Source: CALMNV01 sp035688975
GTDB lineage: Bacteria; Actinomycetota; Actinomycetes; Actinomycetales; Dermatophilaceae
Assembly (NCBI RefSeq): GCF_035688975.1
Contig: NZ_DASSMH010000025.1
Location: forward strand, 1-25,567
Direction: 5' to 3'
Length of the DNA: 25,567 nucleotides
Shown piece after piece: positions 1-7,473 of this stretch (positions within the stretch are counted from its first letter, which is position 1; each line of letters starts with the position of its first letter). The translations under genes were made by a program, and so were the position numbers. A model generated the notes under the pieces. That model did not search any database, had not been told where the DNA came from, and worked only from the letters and a program-made list of their open reading frames with translations.

Positions 1-561
1 TCGGACAACGAGGGTGGCGGCAAGGCGGCCTTCGACGCGATCAAGCAGCTCAACCCCAACGGCGGCAAGGTCCTGGTCATGTCGACCGACCCCGGCATCT
101 CAACGGTGGACGCCCGCGTGAAGGGCTTCGAGGAGTCCGTCAAGGCCGACTCCAAGTTCCAGTACATGGGCGTGCAGTACTCGCACAACGACCCCGCCAC
201 CGCGGCCCAGCTCACCAGCGCGGCGCTGCAGAAGGACCCCGACCTCGTGGGGATCTTCGCAGCGAACCTCTTCGCCGCCGAGGGCAGCGCAACGGGTCTT
301 CGGCAGGCCGGGAAGCAGGGCAGCGTCGACATCGTCGGGTTCGACGCCGGGCCGAACCAGGTCAAGGCGCTGAAGGAGGGAACCGTGCAGGCCCTCGTCG
401 CTCAGCAGCCGGCGACCATCGGCCAGTTCGGCCTCGACGCGGCTGTCTCCGTCCTTGACGGAACCACCGTGCCCAAGAGCGTCCAGACCGGCTTCACCGT
501 GATCACCAAGGACAACGTCGACGGTGACGGGGCCAAGGCCATCTACAAGTCCACGTGCTGA
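1..561 (+). CDS. Sugar ABC transporter substrate-binding protein, C-terminal part (5' truncated by window)
   Basis: The frame is open from base 1 to the TGA at 559-561 and shows 186 codons of a type I periplasmic binding protein of the RbsB-like (CUT2) family. Visible family features are a KVLVMSTDPGIS strand and turn, a GFEES helix, a repeated search for accumulated units (AAQLTSAALQKDPDLVGIFAAN), the hinge segment IVGFDAGPNQVKALKEGTVQALVAQQP, and a final VITKDNVD segment typical of the C-terminus. The signal peptide and first lobe lie outside the window. The protein would capture a sugar or polyol outside the membrane and pass it to a permease/ATPase encoded upstream. The kinase and aldolase downstream fit a carbohydrate substrate, but the exact sugar cannot be read. 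The family call is firm; ligand identity is open. Confidence 0.9.
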   Translation, partial: SDNEGGGKAAFDAIKQLNPNGGKVLVMSTDPGISTVDARVKGFEESVKADSKFQYMGVQYSHNDPATAAQLTSAALQKDPDLVGIFAANLFAAEGSATGLRQAGKQGSVDIVGFDAGPNQVKALKEGTVQALVAQQPATIGQFGLDAAVSVLDGTTVPKSVQTGFTVITKDNVDGDGAKAIYKSTC

Positions 562-569
562 GCACCTGT

Positions 570-606
570 GGGGCGCAGACGCGTGCCGGTGACGTGGCTG
601 CGCCCC
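570..606 (+). terminator. GC-rich stem-loop after the substrate-binding protein gene
   Basis: GGGGCGCAG (570-578) pairs perfectly with CTGCGCCCC (598-606), a 9-bp stem around a 19-nt loop. It sits 8 nt after the TGA and just before the ribosome site of the next gene. There is no T-tract, so it may be an actinobacterial-style partial terminator or a 3' stabilising stem that lets the binding protein be made in excess over the genes downstream. The structure is seen; the role is inferred. Confidence 0.45.
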
Positions 607-620
607 TGGAAGGAACCACC

Positions 621-1013
621 ATGACCGTCATCGTCGGATACCGCCCCACGCCAGAGGGCGGGGCTGCGCTGGACCGCGCGGTCGAGGAGACCCGACGCCG
701 GGGCGCGCGACTCCTGGTCGTCAACAGCGCCGAGGAACCGCCCGGGTCGCCGGAGCCCATCTCGGCGGAGCGTGGCGTGGACGCGCTGGCACGGCGTCTC
801 TCATCGGCCGGTGTCGCTCACGACATCCGCCAGCTGCATCTCGGCGAGGACCCCTGCGAGGCGATCCTCGCCGGCGTCTCGGAGCCCACCGCGGACCTCA
901 TCGTCATCGGGGTGCGCCGGCGAACCCCGGTGGGAAAGCTCATCACCGGAAGCGTCGCGCAGCGGATCCTCCTCGAGGCACCTTGTGCGGTCCTTGCCGT
1001 CAAAGCCCCGTGA
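621..1013 (+). CDS. Universal stress protein (UspA family), single domain
   Basis: This 130-residue protein starts at ATG 621 behind a GGAAGGA ribosome site. It has one Usp domain: the opening strand TVIVGYRPTPEGGAALDRAV, a central LLVVNSAEE strand, and the closing nucleotide-site segment at about residues 94-127 (LIVIGVRR, then LITGSVAQRILLEAPCAVLAV). The G(S/T) of the ATP motif is present as G110-S111. The second glycine of the usual G-2X-G-9X-G(S/T) motif is replaced by R100, so ATP binding is likely but not certain. It lies between a sugar-binding protein and a sugar kinase on the same strand, separated from the former by a stem-loop. A role in signalling or protection during growth on the operon's substrate is inferred only from position. 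Confidence 0.88.
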   Translation: MTVIVGYRPTPEGGAALDRAVEETRRRGARLLVVNSAEEPPGSPEPISAERGVDALARRLSSAGVAHDIRQLHLGEDPCEAILAGVSEPTADLIVIGVRRRTPVGKLITGSVAQRILLEAPCAVLAVKAP

Positions 1014-1050
1014 TGCCGTGGGTCCATCCACACGTCGAAGGGGCGCTGGT

Positions 1051-2421
1051 GTGACCGCGCGCCTGGTCGCGGGACTCGACCTCGGCAGCACCGGGGTGAA
1101 GATCCTTGTCGCCGAGCAGGACGGCACACAGGTGCTGGTTCGCCAGCGTCCGACCCCTTGGCGGGACGGTCCCGGCGGCACCACCGAGATGGCCGCCGGC
1201 GACCTCATCGCCACCGTGTCCGACCTGCTCCGGGCCACTGCCGACGAGCTCCTGACGAGCGTGCCTGCCCGGGACGCCGTCGTCGCCTCGGTGGCCATCT
1301 CGGGGATGGGGGAGACCGGCTTCCTCGTCGACGCCGGGGGCCGCGCTGTGGCCAGCGGATTCGCCTGGTTCGACCCTCGCGGGCGTGAGCAGATCGACGC
1401 CCTGCCGTCACGCCTGCGGGCCCAGTTCGCCGGGCGCACCGGTCTTCCCGCCGGCGCTCAGGTGTCAGTGGCCAAGCTGCTGCACCTGCGGGACAGCGGA
1501 CTGGCGCTGAGGGGCCTGCGCTGGTTCAACCTTCCCGAATATGTGGCCGCCGCGCTGGGCGCCCTCGAGGTGAGCGAGTACTCGCTCACCTCGAGGACCG
1601 GCCTGCTCGACCAGGACTCAGGCCTGCCGTGGCAGGCGATGCTGGACCACCTCGGCGTCGACGAGGAGTTCCTGCCTCCCCTCGTCGACGCGGGAACACC
1701 TCTGGGGCCGGCCACCGCGGACTGGCTGCCAGCTGCCTTCGCCGGCGCGCGCATCACCGTCGCCGGCCACGACCACCTCGTGTCCGCCGTGTCCGGGGGA
1801 GCCATCCCTGCCGACCGCTACCACGTGTCGATGGGCACGGCGGAGGTGCTGCTGCGCGTGCTCGACGAACCGGTGCCCTTTCAAGCCCGGGAACAGCTCG
1901 CCGGCCACCTGATCAACTCGGTGCGCCATGTCGTCCCCGGCAAGCACGTCGTCGTCGCCGGGGTGAAGACAGGACTCCTGATGAGGCGCGCCCTGCAGCT
2001 GTGCGGCATCACGGACAGCGCAGGAAGGGACCACCTCGACGAGGTGGCACACGCACTGCCGCTGGAGGGAAACCTGGCGAGGGACGCCATCGAGGTGAGG
2101 GGCGCCCGGAACGATGACGGTGTCCTGTCGCTCAGCGTTCGGGCGGACGGCGTCAGCCCGGCGGAGCTGTTCAACGCGGTGCTGCGGCATGGCAACGACG
2201 AGATCCGGCTGCTCATCCGTGCCATGGACGACGTCATGCCCGTGGCGCATTCGACTCTGCTCACGGGCGGCTGGGCCGGCATGAAGAGCGTGCGACGAGC
2301 CCGGACCCGCGTGCTGCCCGATGTCAGCGTGTCCTCCCGCGACCAGGACACCGCCCATGGCGCGGCGCTGTTTGCCGCGCGCCTGCTCGAGCGCCCAACC
2401 CATCCAGAGCCGGCCTTGTGA
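1051..2421 (+). CDS. FGGY-family carbohydrate kinase
   Basis: The GTG at 1051 is the preferred start: AAGGGG lies just upstream, and the protein then opens directly with the phosphate-binding strand LVAGLDLGSTGVKILV expected at the FGGY N-terminus. The frame stays open further upstream, but that part overlaps the stress-protein gene and looks non-coding. The product is 456 residues, slightly short for a family usually near 480-520. The N-terminal actin-like domain contains AISGMGETGFLVD and the C-terminal one AGHDHLVSAVSGG, where D241 is the likely catalytic base, then HVSMGTAEVLLRV and a late LLTGGWAGMKS adenosine-site segment. It would phosphorylate the sugar or polyol imported by the upstream transporter. 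The aldolase 60 bp downstream suggests the product becomes a ketose phosphate. The exact substrate is not deducible. Confidence 0.9.
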   Translation: MTARLVAGLDLGSTGVKILVAEQDGTQVLVRQRPTPWRDGPGGTTEMAAGDLIATVSDLLRATADELLTSVPARDAVVASVAISGMGETGFLVDAGGRAVASGFAWFDPRGREQIDALPSRLRAQFAGRTGLPAGAQVSVAKLLHLRDSGLALRGLRWFNLPEYVAAALGALEVSEYSLTSRTGLLDQDSGLPWQAMLDHLGVDEEFLPPLVDAGTPLGPATADWLPAAFAGARITVAGHDHLVSAVSGGAIPADRYHVSMGTAEVLLRVLDEPVPFQAREQLAGHLINSVRHVVPGKHVVVAGVKTGLLMRRALQLCGITDSAGRDHLDEVAHALPLEGNLARDAIEVRGARNDDGVLSLSVRADGVSPAELFNAVLRHGNDEIRLLIRAMDDVMPVAHSTLLTGGWAGMKSVRRARTRVLPDVSVSSRDQDTAHGAALFAARLLERPTHPEPAL

Positions 2422-2442
2422 CGTGCCGGCGCAGAAGCCACC

Positions 2443-2458
2443 CGAGCGACGTCGCTCG
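2443..2458. promoter_or_regulatory. Perfect 16-bp palindrome between kinase and aldolase genes
   Basis: CGAGCGAC followed by GTCGCTCG is a perfect 16-bp inverted repeat in the 60-bp gap before the aldolase gene. It could be an operator or a small RNA hairpin. Its first ten bases (CGAGCGACGT) recur at 2502-2511 inside the aldolase start region. No T-tract follows. Confidence 0.4.
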
Positions 2459-2481
2459 ACATCAGAAACAGGAGCACTTCC

Positions 2482-3444
2482 ATGAACGAACTCACGACGC
2501 TCGAGCGACGTGCAATGGCCGCGATCTCGACGCCGGCAGGCAGGATGCTCATCGTCGCCGCGGACCAGCGCAACGGCATGAAGGCAGTGATGACCGATGC
2601 TCCCGACGGCCCTGACTCCGTCACCGCCGACCAGCTCGCCGCCGCGAAGGCGGACCTGGTGCGCCACCTCGGCAACCACGCCCCGGCCATCCTGCTCGAC
2701 CCCGAGGTCGCGCTGCCGCGGATCGTCGATGACGGAACGCTCGCCCGGGGCACGGCCCTGGTCGTCGGCATGGACGCCTCGGGCTTCGAGACGGTCGACG
2801 GCCTGCGCTACACCCGCTACGTCGAGGGGGTGACCGCCCGCAGCGTGCGGCAGCTCGGCGGTGATGTCGCCAAGATGCTGTTCTACCTGCGCCCCGACCG
2901 GCAGGGCGCCGGTTCCAGGGTGGGGGACGAGATCCGGTCGCTGGTCAAGGCGTGCGAGGAGGAAGGCCTCCTCCTCATCGTCGAGGTCCTCACCTACCGG
3001 CTCGACGGGGAGAGCGAGGAGGAGTACCGCGCCCTCTTCCCGCAGCTGGTGGCCGACGCGGCGCGGATCTGCGTGGAGTGCGGGGCCAAGGTGCTCAAGC
3101 TGCCCTACCCCGGATCCGCCCAGGGCAGTGCCATGGTGACTGCCGCCGCCTCCGGGGTGCCGTGGGCCGTGCTCTCTGCGGGCGTCGACCACGACACCTT
3201 CATCCGGCAGGTGCAGATCGCTGTGGCCAACGGGGCGAGCGGAGCCATGGCGGGCCGATCGCTGTGGAAGGACAGCCTGGCCGTCGCACCCGAGGTCCGC
3301 AGGCAGCTGCTCACCTCGCGCGCCCTGCCCCGGCTGCGGGAGCTGCAGGCCGTCGTCGACGGTGCCCCGGCCCGGGGCGCCGTCACGGATCAGGGCGCCC
3401 CGACCATCGACGGCGTGGTGACCCGCGGCTCCACCGGCCCGTAG
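2482..3444 (+). CDS. Class I aldolase of the LacD (tagatose 1,6-bisphosphate aldolase) family
   Basis: ATG 2482 follows AGGAG at a good distance and gives 320 residues, close to the family's usual 320-330. The N-terminal strand LIVAADQRNGMK (residues 23-34) is the LacD DQR signature. K131 in AKMLFYL and K206 in KVLKLPYPGS match the two active-site lysines of the family; K206 is the expected Schiff-base residue. GAMAGRSLWKD (254-264) is the phosphate-binding loop. The enzyme should cleave a ketose (bis)phosphate to dihydroxyacetone phosphate plus an aldehyde. LacD relatives also act on sulfofructose and deoxy-sugar phosphates, so tagatose is not assured. The preceding FGGY kinase may supply its substrate. 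The last 55 bp overlap the 3' end of fbiC on the other strand. Confidence 0.88.
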   Translation: MNELTTLERRAMAAISTPAGRMLIVAADQRNGMKAVMTDAPDGPDSVTADQLAAAKADLVRHLGNHAPAILLDPEVALPRIVDDGTLARGTALVVGMDASGFETVDGLRYTRYVEGVTARSVRQLGGDVAKMLFYLRPDRQGAGSRVGDEIRSLVKACEEEGLLLIVEVLTYRLDGESEEEYRALFPQLVADAARICVECGAKVLKLPYPGSAQGSAMVTAAASGVPWAVLSAGVDHDTFIRQVQIAVANGASGAMAGRSLWKDSLAVAPEVRRQLLTSRALPRLRELQAVVDGAPARGAVTDQGAPTIDGVVTRGSTGP

Positions 3445-5831
3445 AGAGTGCTCCGCTGCCGGACGGGACGCCCGGCGGCGTGGGCGAGCTCGTGGAACTC
3501 GTGCTCCTCGAGCAGCTGTCCGTGGGCGGCGCCCGCGGCCCGGCTGATGTTCTCGTCCATGAGGGTGCCGCCGAGGTCGTTGACGCCGGCCCGGAGCAGC
3601 TGCCGGGCACCGGCCGGGCCGAGCTTGACCCACGACGCCTGCACGTTGTGGACCACGCCGTGGTAGGCGATCCGGCCGACGGCGTGCATGAGGATCGTCT
3701 CGCGCCACGTCGGGCCGCGGCGGGCCCGCCGCTTGAGGTAGACCGGCGCGGCCATGTGCACGAAGGGCAGCGGCACGAACTCCGTGAACCCGCCGGTCTG
3801 CCGCTGCAGCTCGCGCGTGCGGAGCAGGTGCCGGGCCCAGTGCACGGGCTGCTCGACCGAGCCGAACATGACGGTGATGTTGCTGCGCAGCCCGATCTCA
3901 TGGGCGGTGCGGTGCACCTCCAGCCACTCGTCGGTGCGGATCTTGTCGGGGCACAGGACCGCGCGCACCTCGTCGTCGAGGATCTCGGCGGCGGTGCCGG
4001 GCAGCGAGCTCAGCCCCGCGGCCTTGAGCTCCGAGAGGTAGTCGGACAGCGTCGCGCCGAGACGGCGGGCGCCCTCGTGGACTTCCAGGGCCGTGAAGGC
4101 GTGGACGTGCAGCGCCGGCACGGCCTCCTTGACGGCCTTGACGACGTCGAGGTAGAAGCCGCCGTCGAAGCTCGGGTGGATGCCGCCCTGCAGGCACACC
4201 TCGGTGGCGCCGCGCCGCCACGCCTCCCGGGAGCGCTCGGCGATGTCGTCGAGCGTCAGCAGGTAGGGCCGGCCGCGGAGGTTGAGCGACAGGGGCCCCT
4301 TGGAGAAGCCGCAGAAGGTGCACCGGAACGTGCAGACGTTGGTGTAGTTGATGTTGCGGTTGACGACGTAGGTGACCGTCTCGCCCACGGCCTCGGCGCG
4401 GAGCGCGTCGGCCACCTCGGCGACGGCGGCCACCTCCGGGCCGCGGGCTCCGAAGAGGGTGACGAGCTCGGCCTCGCCGAGCTCCTGCCCGAGCCGCACG
4501 CCGGCCAGCACCTCGGCGACGGCGCCGGCCGCCCGCGGGCGAGCTGGCACGAGGTGCACCGGCTCGGCGTCCGCGCCCGAGTACCAGCCCGTGGAGCGCC
4601 GGCCGACCTGCACGACCTCGGCACCGGTCCCGACGTTGGCGGCCGCCTCGTGCCGCTCGGGCCACAGGGCGCCGGGGTCGTCCCGGCCGAGCCCCTCGGC
4701 GTCCGAGCGGTCCAGGACCGGGAAGTGCAGGTCGGCATCGATCCACTCGTCCGGGCGGGCGACGAACTCGGGGTATGCCGTGAGCCGTGGGGCCAGGGCG
4801 AGCCCCGCCTCCTCGGTGGCCCGGCGCAGCGTGTCGATGGCCGGCCAGGGACGCTCGGGGTTGACGTGGTCCGGCGTGACGGGGGAGACCCCGCCCCAGT
4901 CGTCGATGCCGGCGTCGAGCAGCGCGCCCAGCTGCTCGGGATCAGCGAGGTTGGGCGGCGCCTGGACGTGGACGTCCGCCGGGAGGATGAGCCGGGCCAG
5001 TGCGATGGCCTGCAGGTGCTCCTGCGTCGGGCACGCCGCCGCGTCGCGCATCGCCGTGCCGGCCTTGGGCAGGAAGTTCTGGACGATGACCTCCTGCACG
5101 TGCCCGTGCCGGCGGTGGCTGTCGGCGATGGCCTGCAGGGCCGTCACCCGGTCGACGGTCGTCTCGCCGATGCCGACGAGGATCCCGGTCGTGAAGGGGA
5201 TCCGCAGCTCGCCGGCCGCCTCGAGGGTGGCGAGCCGTCGGGCGGGGGCCTTGTCCGGCGCCCCGCGGTGCGCGGCCAGGTCCCCTCGCAGTGACTCGAG
5301 CATCATCCCCTGCGACGGCGCCACCTGCCGCAGCCGGGCGAGGGAATCCGGCGAGATCGCCCCCGCATTGGCATGGGGCAGCAGGCCGGTCTCCTCGATG
5401 ACGACCCGGCAGGCCTCTGCCAGATAGTCGATGGTGGAGGCGTAGCCGTGGTCGTCGAGCCAGACCCGCGCCTGCGGGTAGCGCTCCTCGGGCAGCTCGC
5501 CGAGCGTGAAGAGCGCCTCGTGGCACCCCGTCTCGGCACCCCGGCGAGCCACCGAGAGCACCTCCTCGAGGCTGAGGTAAGCGCTCGCCAGGTGGCGCGG
5601 TGCGGAGGCGAAGGTGCAGTAGCCGCAGCGGTCCCGGCAGAGCCGCGTGAGCGGGATGAACACCTTGGGGGAGTAGGTCACCCGGGTGCCGGTGGTCTGC
5701 TCCCGCACGTCCCTGGCCCGCTGGGTCAGCGCGGCGAGGGACAGGCCGAGCAGCTCGGCCGCCGGGGGCAGGGCCTCCGGTGACGCGGCATACCGTGCCG
5801 GGGTCCTCCTGGCGGTGAACTCGGGGTCCAT
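3390..5831 (-). CDS. fbiC: FO synthase, fused CofG/CofH radical SAM enzyme (coenzyme F420 biosynthesis)
   Basis: The start is ATG 5831 on the minus strand, preceded by GAAGGGA about 6 nt upstream. Weaker upstream codons extend into non-coding-looking sequence. The 813-residue length is near that of known actinobacterial FbiC proteins. The N-terminal CofG half carries the radical SAM cysteines C65, C69 and C72 (CRDRCGYC). The C-terminal CofH half carries C500, C504 and C507 (CTFRCTFC), preceded by the typical NRNINYTNV. The enzyme couples tyrosine with the ribityl-diaminouracil intermediate of flavin synthesis to make FO, the deazaflavin chromophore of F420. It stands alone on this strand between two catabolic operons with no other F420 gene nearby. 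It converges on and overlaps the aldolase gene. The identification is firm. Confidence 0.97.
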   Translation of the reverse strand: MDPEFTARRTPARYAASPEALPPAAELLGLSLAALTQRARDVREQTTGTRVTYSPKVFIPLTRLCRDRCGYCTFASAPRHLASAYLSLEEVLSVARRGAETGCHEALFTLGELPEERYPQARVWLDDHGYASTIDYLAEACRVVIEETGLLPHANAGAISPDSLARLRQVAPSQGMMLESLRGDLAAHRGAPDKAPARRLATLEAAGELRIPFTTGILVGIGETTVDRVTALQAIADSHRRHGHVQEVIVQNFLPKAGTAMRDAAACPTQEHLQAIALARLILPADVHVQAPPNLADPEQLGALLDAGIDDWGGVSPVTPDHVNPERPWPAIDTLRRATEEAGLALAPRLTAYPEFVARPDEWIDADLHFPVLDRSDAEGLGRDDPGALWPERHEAAANVGTGAEVVQVGRRSTGWYSGADAEPVHLVPARPRAAGAVAEVLAGVRLGQELGEAELVTLFGARGPEVAAVAEVADALRAEAVGETVTYVVNRNINYTNVCTFRCTFCGFSKGPLSLNLRGRPYLLTLDDIAERSREAWRRGATEVCLQGGIHPSFDGGFYLDVVKAVKEAVPALHVHAFTALEVHEGARRLGATLSDYLSELKAAGLSSLPGTAAEILDDEVRAVLCPDKIRTDEWLEVHRTAHEIGLRSNITVMFGSVEQPVHWARHLLRTRELQRQTGGFTEFVPLPFVHMAAPVYLKRRARRGPTWRETILMHAVGRIAYHGVVHNVQASWVKLGPAGARQLLRAGVNDLGGTLMDENISRAAGAAHGQLLEEHEFHELAHAAGRPVRQRSTLYGPVEPRVTTPSMVGAP

Positions 5832-6010
5832 GGTCGTCCCTTCGCTGGTGGGTGGAGCGGTGGCGTCAGTCCGGCAGGCCGAGTATCGCGGCGAGCACCC
5901 TATCCTCCGACGCCGGTCAGGTGTCGGGTCCGGTGTCTGAAGCATGCCCGCCCGCTCGAGCGCGCACCAGCGGGGTCGGTGTGGTCAGCCCGGGCAGCGC
6001 CACGGCTGCG

Positions 6011-6039
6011 TTGCCAATCGCCGTGCTGCACGGCATAAT
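6011..6039 (+). promoter_or_regulatory. Predicted promoter of the GGDEF-like regulator gene
   Basis: TTGCCA (6011-6016), a 17-bp spacer and CATAAT (6034-6039) form a good sigma-70-type promoter, with a predicted start near 6046 and a leader of about 27 nt containing TAGGGGA. The A/T-rich -10 region stands out in this GC-rich sequence. Confidence 0.5.
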
Positions 6040-6051
6040 TTCGGACCAATT
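6037..6051. promoter_or_regulatory. Candidate operator overlapping the regulator's -10 region
   Basis: AATT-TCGGACC-AATT is a small dyad overlapping the predicted -10 box and start site. The core ATTTCGGACC (6038-6047) is repeated exactly upstream of the next gene at 7453-7462. This is the arrangement expected for an autoregulated local regulator, but binding is inferred. Confidence 0.4.
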
Positions 6052-6072
6052 GAGGTTAGGGGACCACACAGC

Positions 6073-7368
6073 ATGATCGGCGTCGTTGGCTCGGCCGACT
6101 CGGCCGCTCGTCTCCAGCAGGTGGCTCGGGACCTCTCGATGACCGACCAGGTCCTCGTGCGCTCCTACGACGCGCTCGAGCAGGCTGCCGAGCTCGCCGC
6201 CGAGCTGGACGGGCTGTGCAACGTCCTGCTCTTCACCGGGCTCGTGCCCTACCAGCTCACGGCGGAGCGACGGCCGGGCCTGCACAGCCGCACCCAGTAC
6301 GTGCCGCATGGCGGCATCGACCTCTATCGCACCCTGGCCCTGCTCCTGGCCGAGCACCGGGGCACCCTGCCCGCCACGAGTCTCGACACGATCCCGGCCG
6401 ACCTGGCCAGGGAGGGCTTCGAGGACCTCGGGCTCACGGCGCCGCGGCACATCCTCGCCCTGGAAGCCCAGGGATCCGTGCGGGTGCGCTCCTCCGACGA
6501 CGTGGCGCTCTTCCACAGGGACCTCTACAAGCGGGGGGAGGTGGCCCTGTGCATCACGTGCCTCGGCTCCGTGGCCCGCGAGCTGCAGGCGGACGGCATC
6601 CCGGTCGTGCGGGTGGAGCACACCCGGTCGGCCTTGCGGGACAGTCTGATCCGGGCAGCGTTGACTGACCGCATCGTCCGTGGGGAGGACACCCAGACAG
6701 CGGTCGTGGGGATCCAGCTGGCCCCCGGCACACGGCTCAGCCGTCGGCTCCGGTCAGTCGCAACCGCGCTCGCCGACCAGCTGCAAGGGACGCCGGCCTC
6801 TGGCCCCGACGGCCTGCTGCTCGTGCACGCGACACGCGGACCAGTCGAGCGACTCCTCGCGCGACACCGATGGGAGTGGTGGCGCCTCGTCGGCGGGCTG
6901 GACGCTCCAGCAGGAACGAAGTTCGGCTTCGGGGTGGGCGCCACCGTCTCGGAGGCAGAGACGAATGCGCGGCGCTCGATGCAGCTCGACACGACAGGGG
7001 ACCAGCTGCGCCTGGTCCTGTCCGACGGCGCCATCGTCGACGGTTCGGCGGGATCGCGATCCGGTGGTCAGCTCGGGAGCCTGCGGCAGACCGATGACCG
7101 GGTGCTCGCGCATGCCCGCGAGATCGGCCTCAGCTCCCTCACGCTGGCGCGGCTGGCGGCGTCGCTGCGGCATCTCGACGTCACCGGCTTCACGGCGCGC
7201 GAGCTGGCCGAGGTCTACGGCGTCGAGACGCGCTCGGCCCGTCGGCTGCTCACGACGCTGATCGACGCAGGGGTGGCCCGCGAGGCTGGTCATCAGGGCG
7301 CGCCGGGCGCCGGTCGCCCGCAGACGGTCTATCGCATCGACCTCGAGAGGCTCCTCCCGAGGGAGTAG
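6073..7368 (+). CDS. Transcriptional regulator with two-lobed N-terminal region, degenerate GGDEF-like domain and C-terminal winged helix
   Basis: ATG 6073 sits behind TAGGGGA and gives 431 residues. Residues 1-195 look like a two-lobed alpha/beta sensor: VLLFTGLVPYQL (51-62), then GEVALCITCLGSVARELQADGIPVVRVEHT. This resembles the PrpR/PucR-type N-terminal sensors in pattern only. Residues 205-320 resemble a nucleotide-cyclase/GGDEF fold: TAVVGIQL opens it and FGFGVGATVSEAETNARRSM near 284-303 closes it. The GGDEF catalytic motif is absent, so no cyclic-di-GMP synthesis is expected. Residues 355-430 form a winged helix (FTARELAEVYGVETRSARRLLTTLIDAGV, then GAGRPQTVYRI). It is probably a ligand-sensing regulator of the amidohydrolase/transporter operon that follows on the same strand. 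I cannot name a characterised homologue. Confidence 0.7.
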   Translation: MIGVVGSADSAARLQQVARDLSMTDQVLVRSYDALEQAAELAAELDGLCNVLLFTGLVPYQLTAERRPGLHSRTQYVPHGGIDLYRTLALLLAEHRGTLPATSLDTIPADLAREGFEDLGLTAPRHILALEAQGSVRVRSSDDVALFHRDLYKRGEVALCITCLGSVARELQADGIPVVRVEHTRSALRDSLIRAALTDRIVRGEDTQTAVVGIQLAPGTRLSRRLRSVATALADQLQGTPASGPDGLLLVHATRGPVERLLARHRWEWWRLVGGLDAPAGTKFGFGVGATVSEAETNARRSMQLDTTGDQLRLVLSDGAIVDGSAGSRSGGQLGSLRQTDDRVLAHAREIGLSSLTLARLAASLRHLDVTGFTARELAEVYGVETRSARRLLTTLIDAGVAREAGHQGAPGAGRPQTVYRIDLERLLPRE

Positions 7369-7400
7369 CCGACGTCGCGCGACCAGTGCGGTCCCGACCC

Positions 7401-7429
7401 TTGACAGCGGCCCGTCACGGGTGGAGTCT
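7401..7429 (+). promoter_or_regulatory. Possible promoter upstream of the M20 amidohydrolase gene
   Basis: A perfect -35 box TTGACA (7401-7406) is followed after 17 bp by GAGTCT (7424-7429). That hexamer keeps only the key A and final T of a -10 box. It lies in the 105-bp gap after the regulator gene. The -35 is convincing, the -10 is weak. Confidence 0.3.
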
Positions 7430-7452
7430 CGGTGCCAGCACGTTTCAGCCCT

Positions 7453-7462
7453 ATTTCGGACC
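7453..7462. promoter_or_regulatory. Second copy of the ATTTCGGACC motif, before the amidohydrolase
   Basis: This is an exact 10-bp match to 6038-6047, placed just before the ribosome site of the M20 gene and downstream of the possible promoter, where a bound protein could block transcription. A/T-rich decamers are rare here, so a repeat in two neighbouring upstream regions is unlikely to be random. Confidence 0.38.
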
Positions 7463-7473
7463 GAGGCAGGCCA

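Noticed and set aside
772..1050. Upstream extension of the FGGY kinase frame
   Set aside because: It overlaps the stress-protein gene, is Arg/Ser-rich and unlike kinases. GTG 1051 with a ribosome site begins at the conserved first strand.
2952..5294. 780-codon plus-strand frame across the aldolase end and fbiC
   Set aside because: It crosses two genes, one in antisense, and its product has no recognisable motif. The FbiC radical SAM cysteines are on the other strand.
7374..7383. Short palindrome GTCGCGCGAC after the regulator gene, and CGCTCGAGCG at 5953-5962
   Set aside because: Ten-base G/C-rich palindromes are expected often by chance at this composition.
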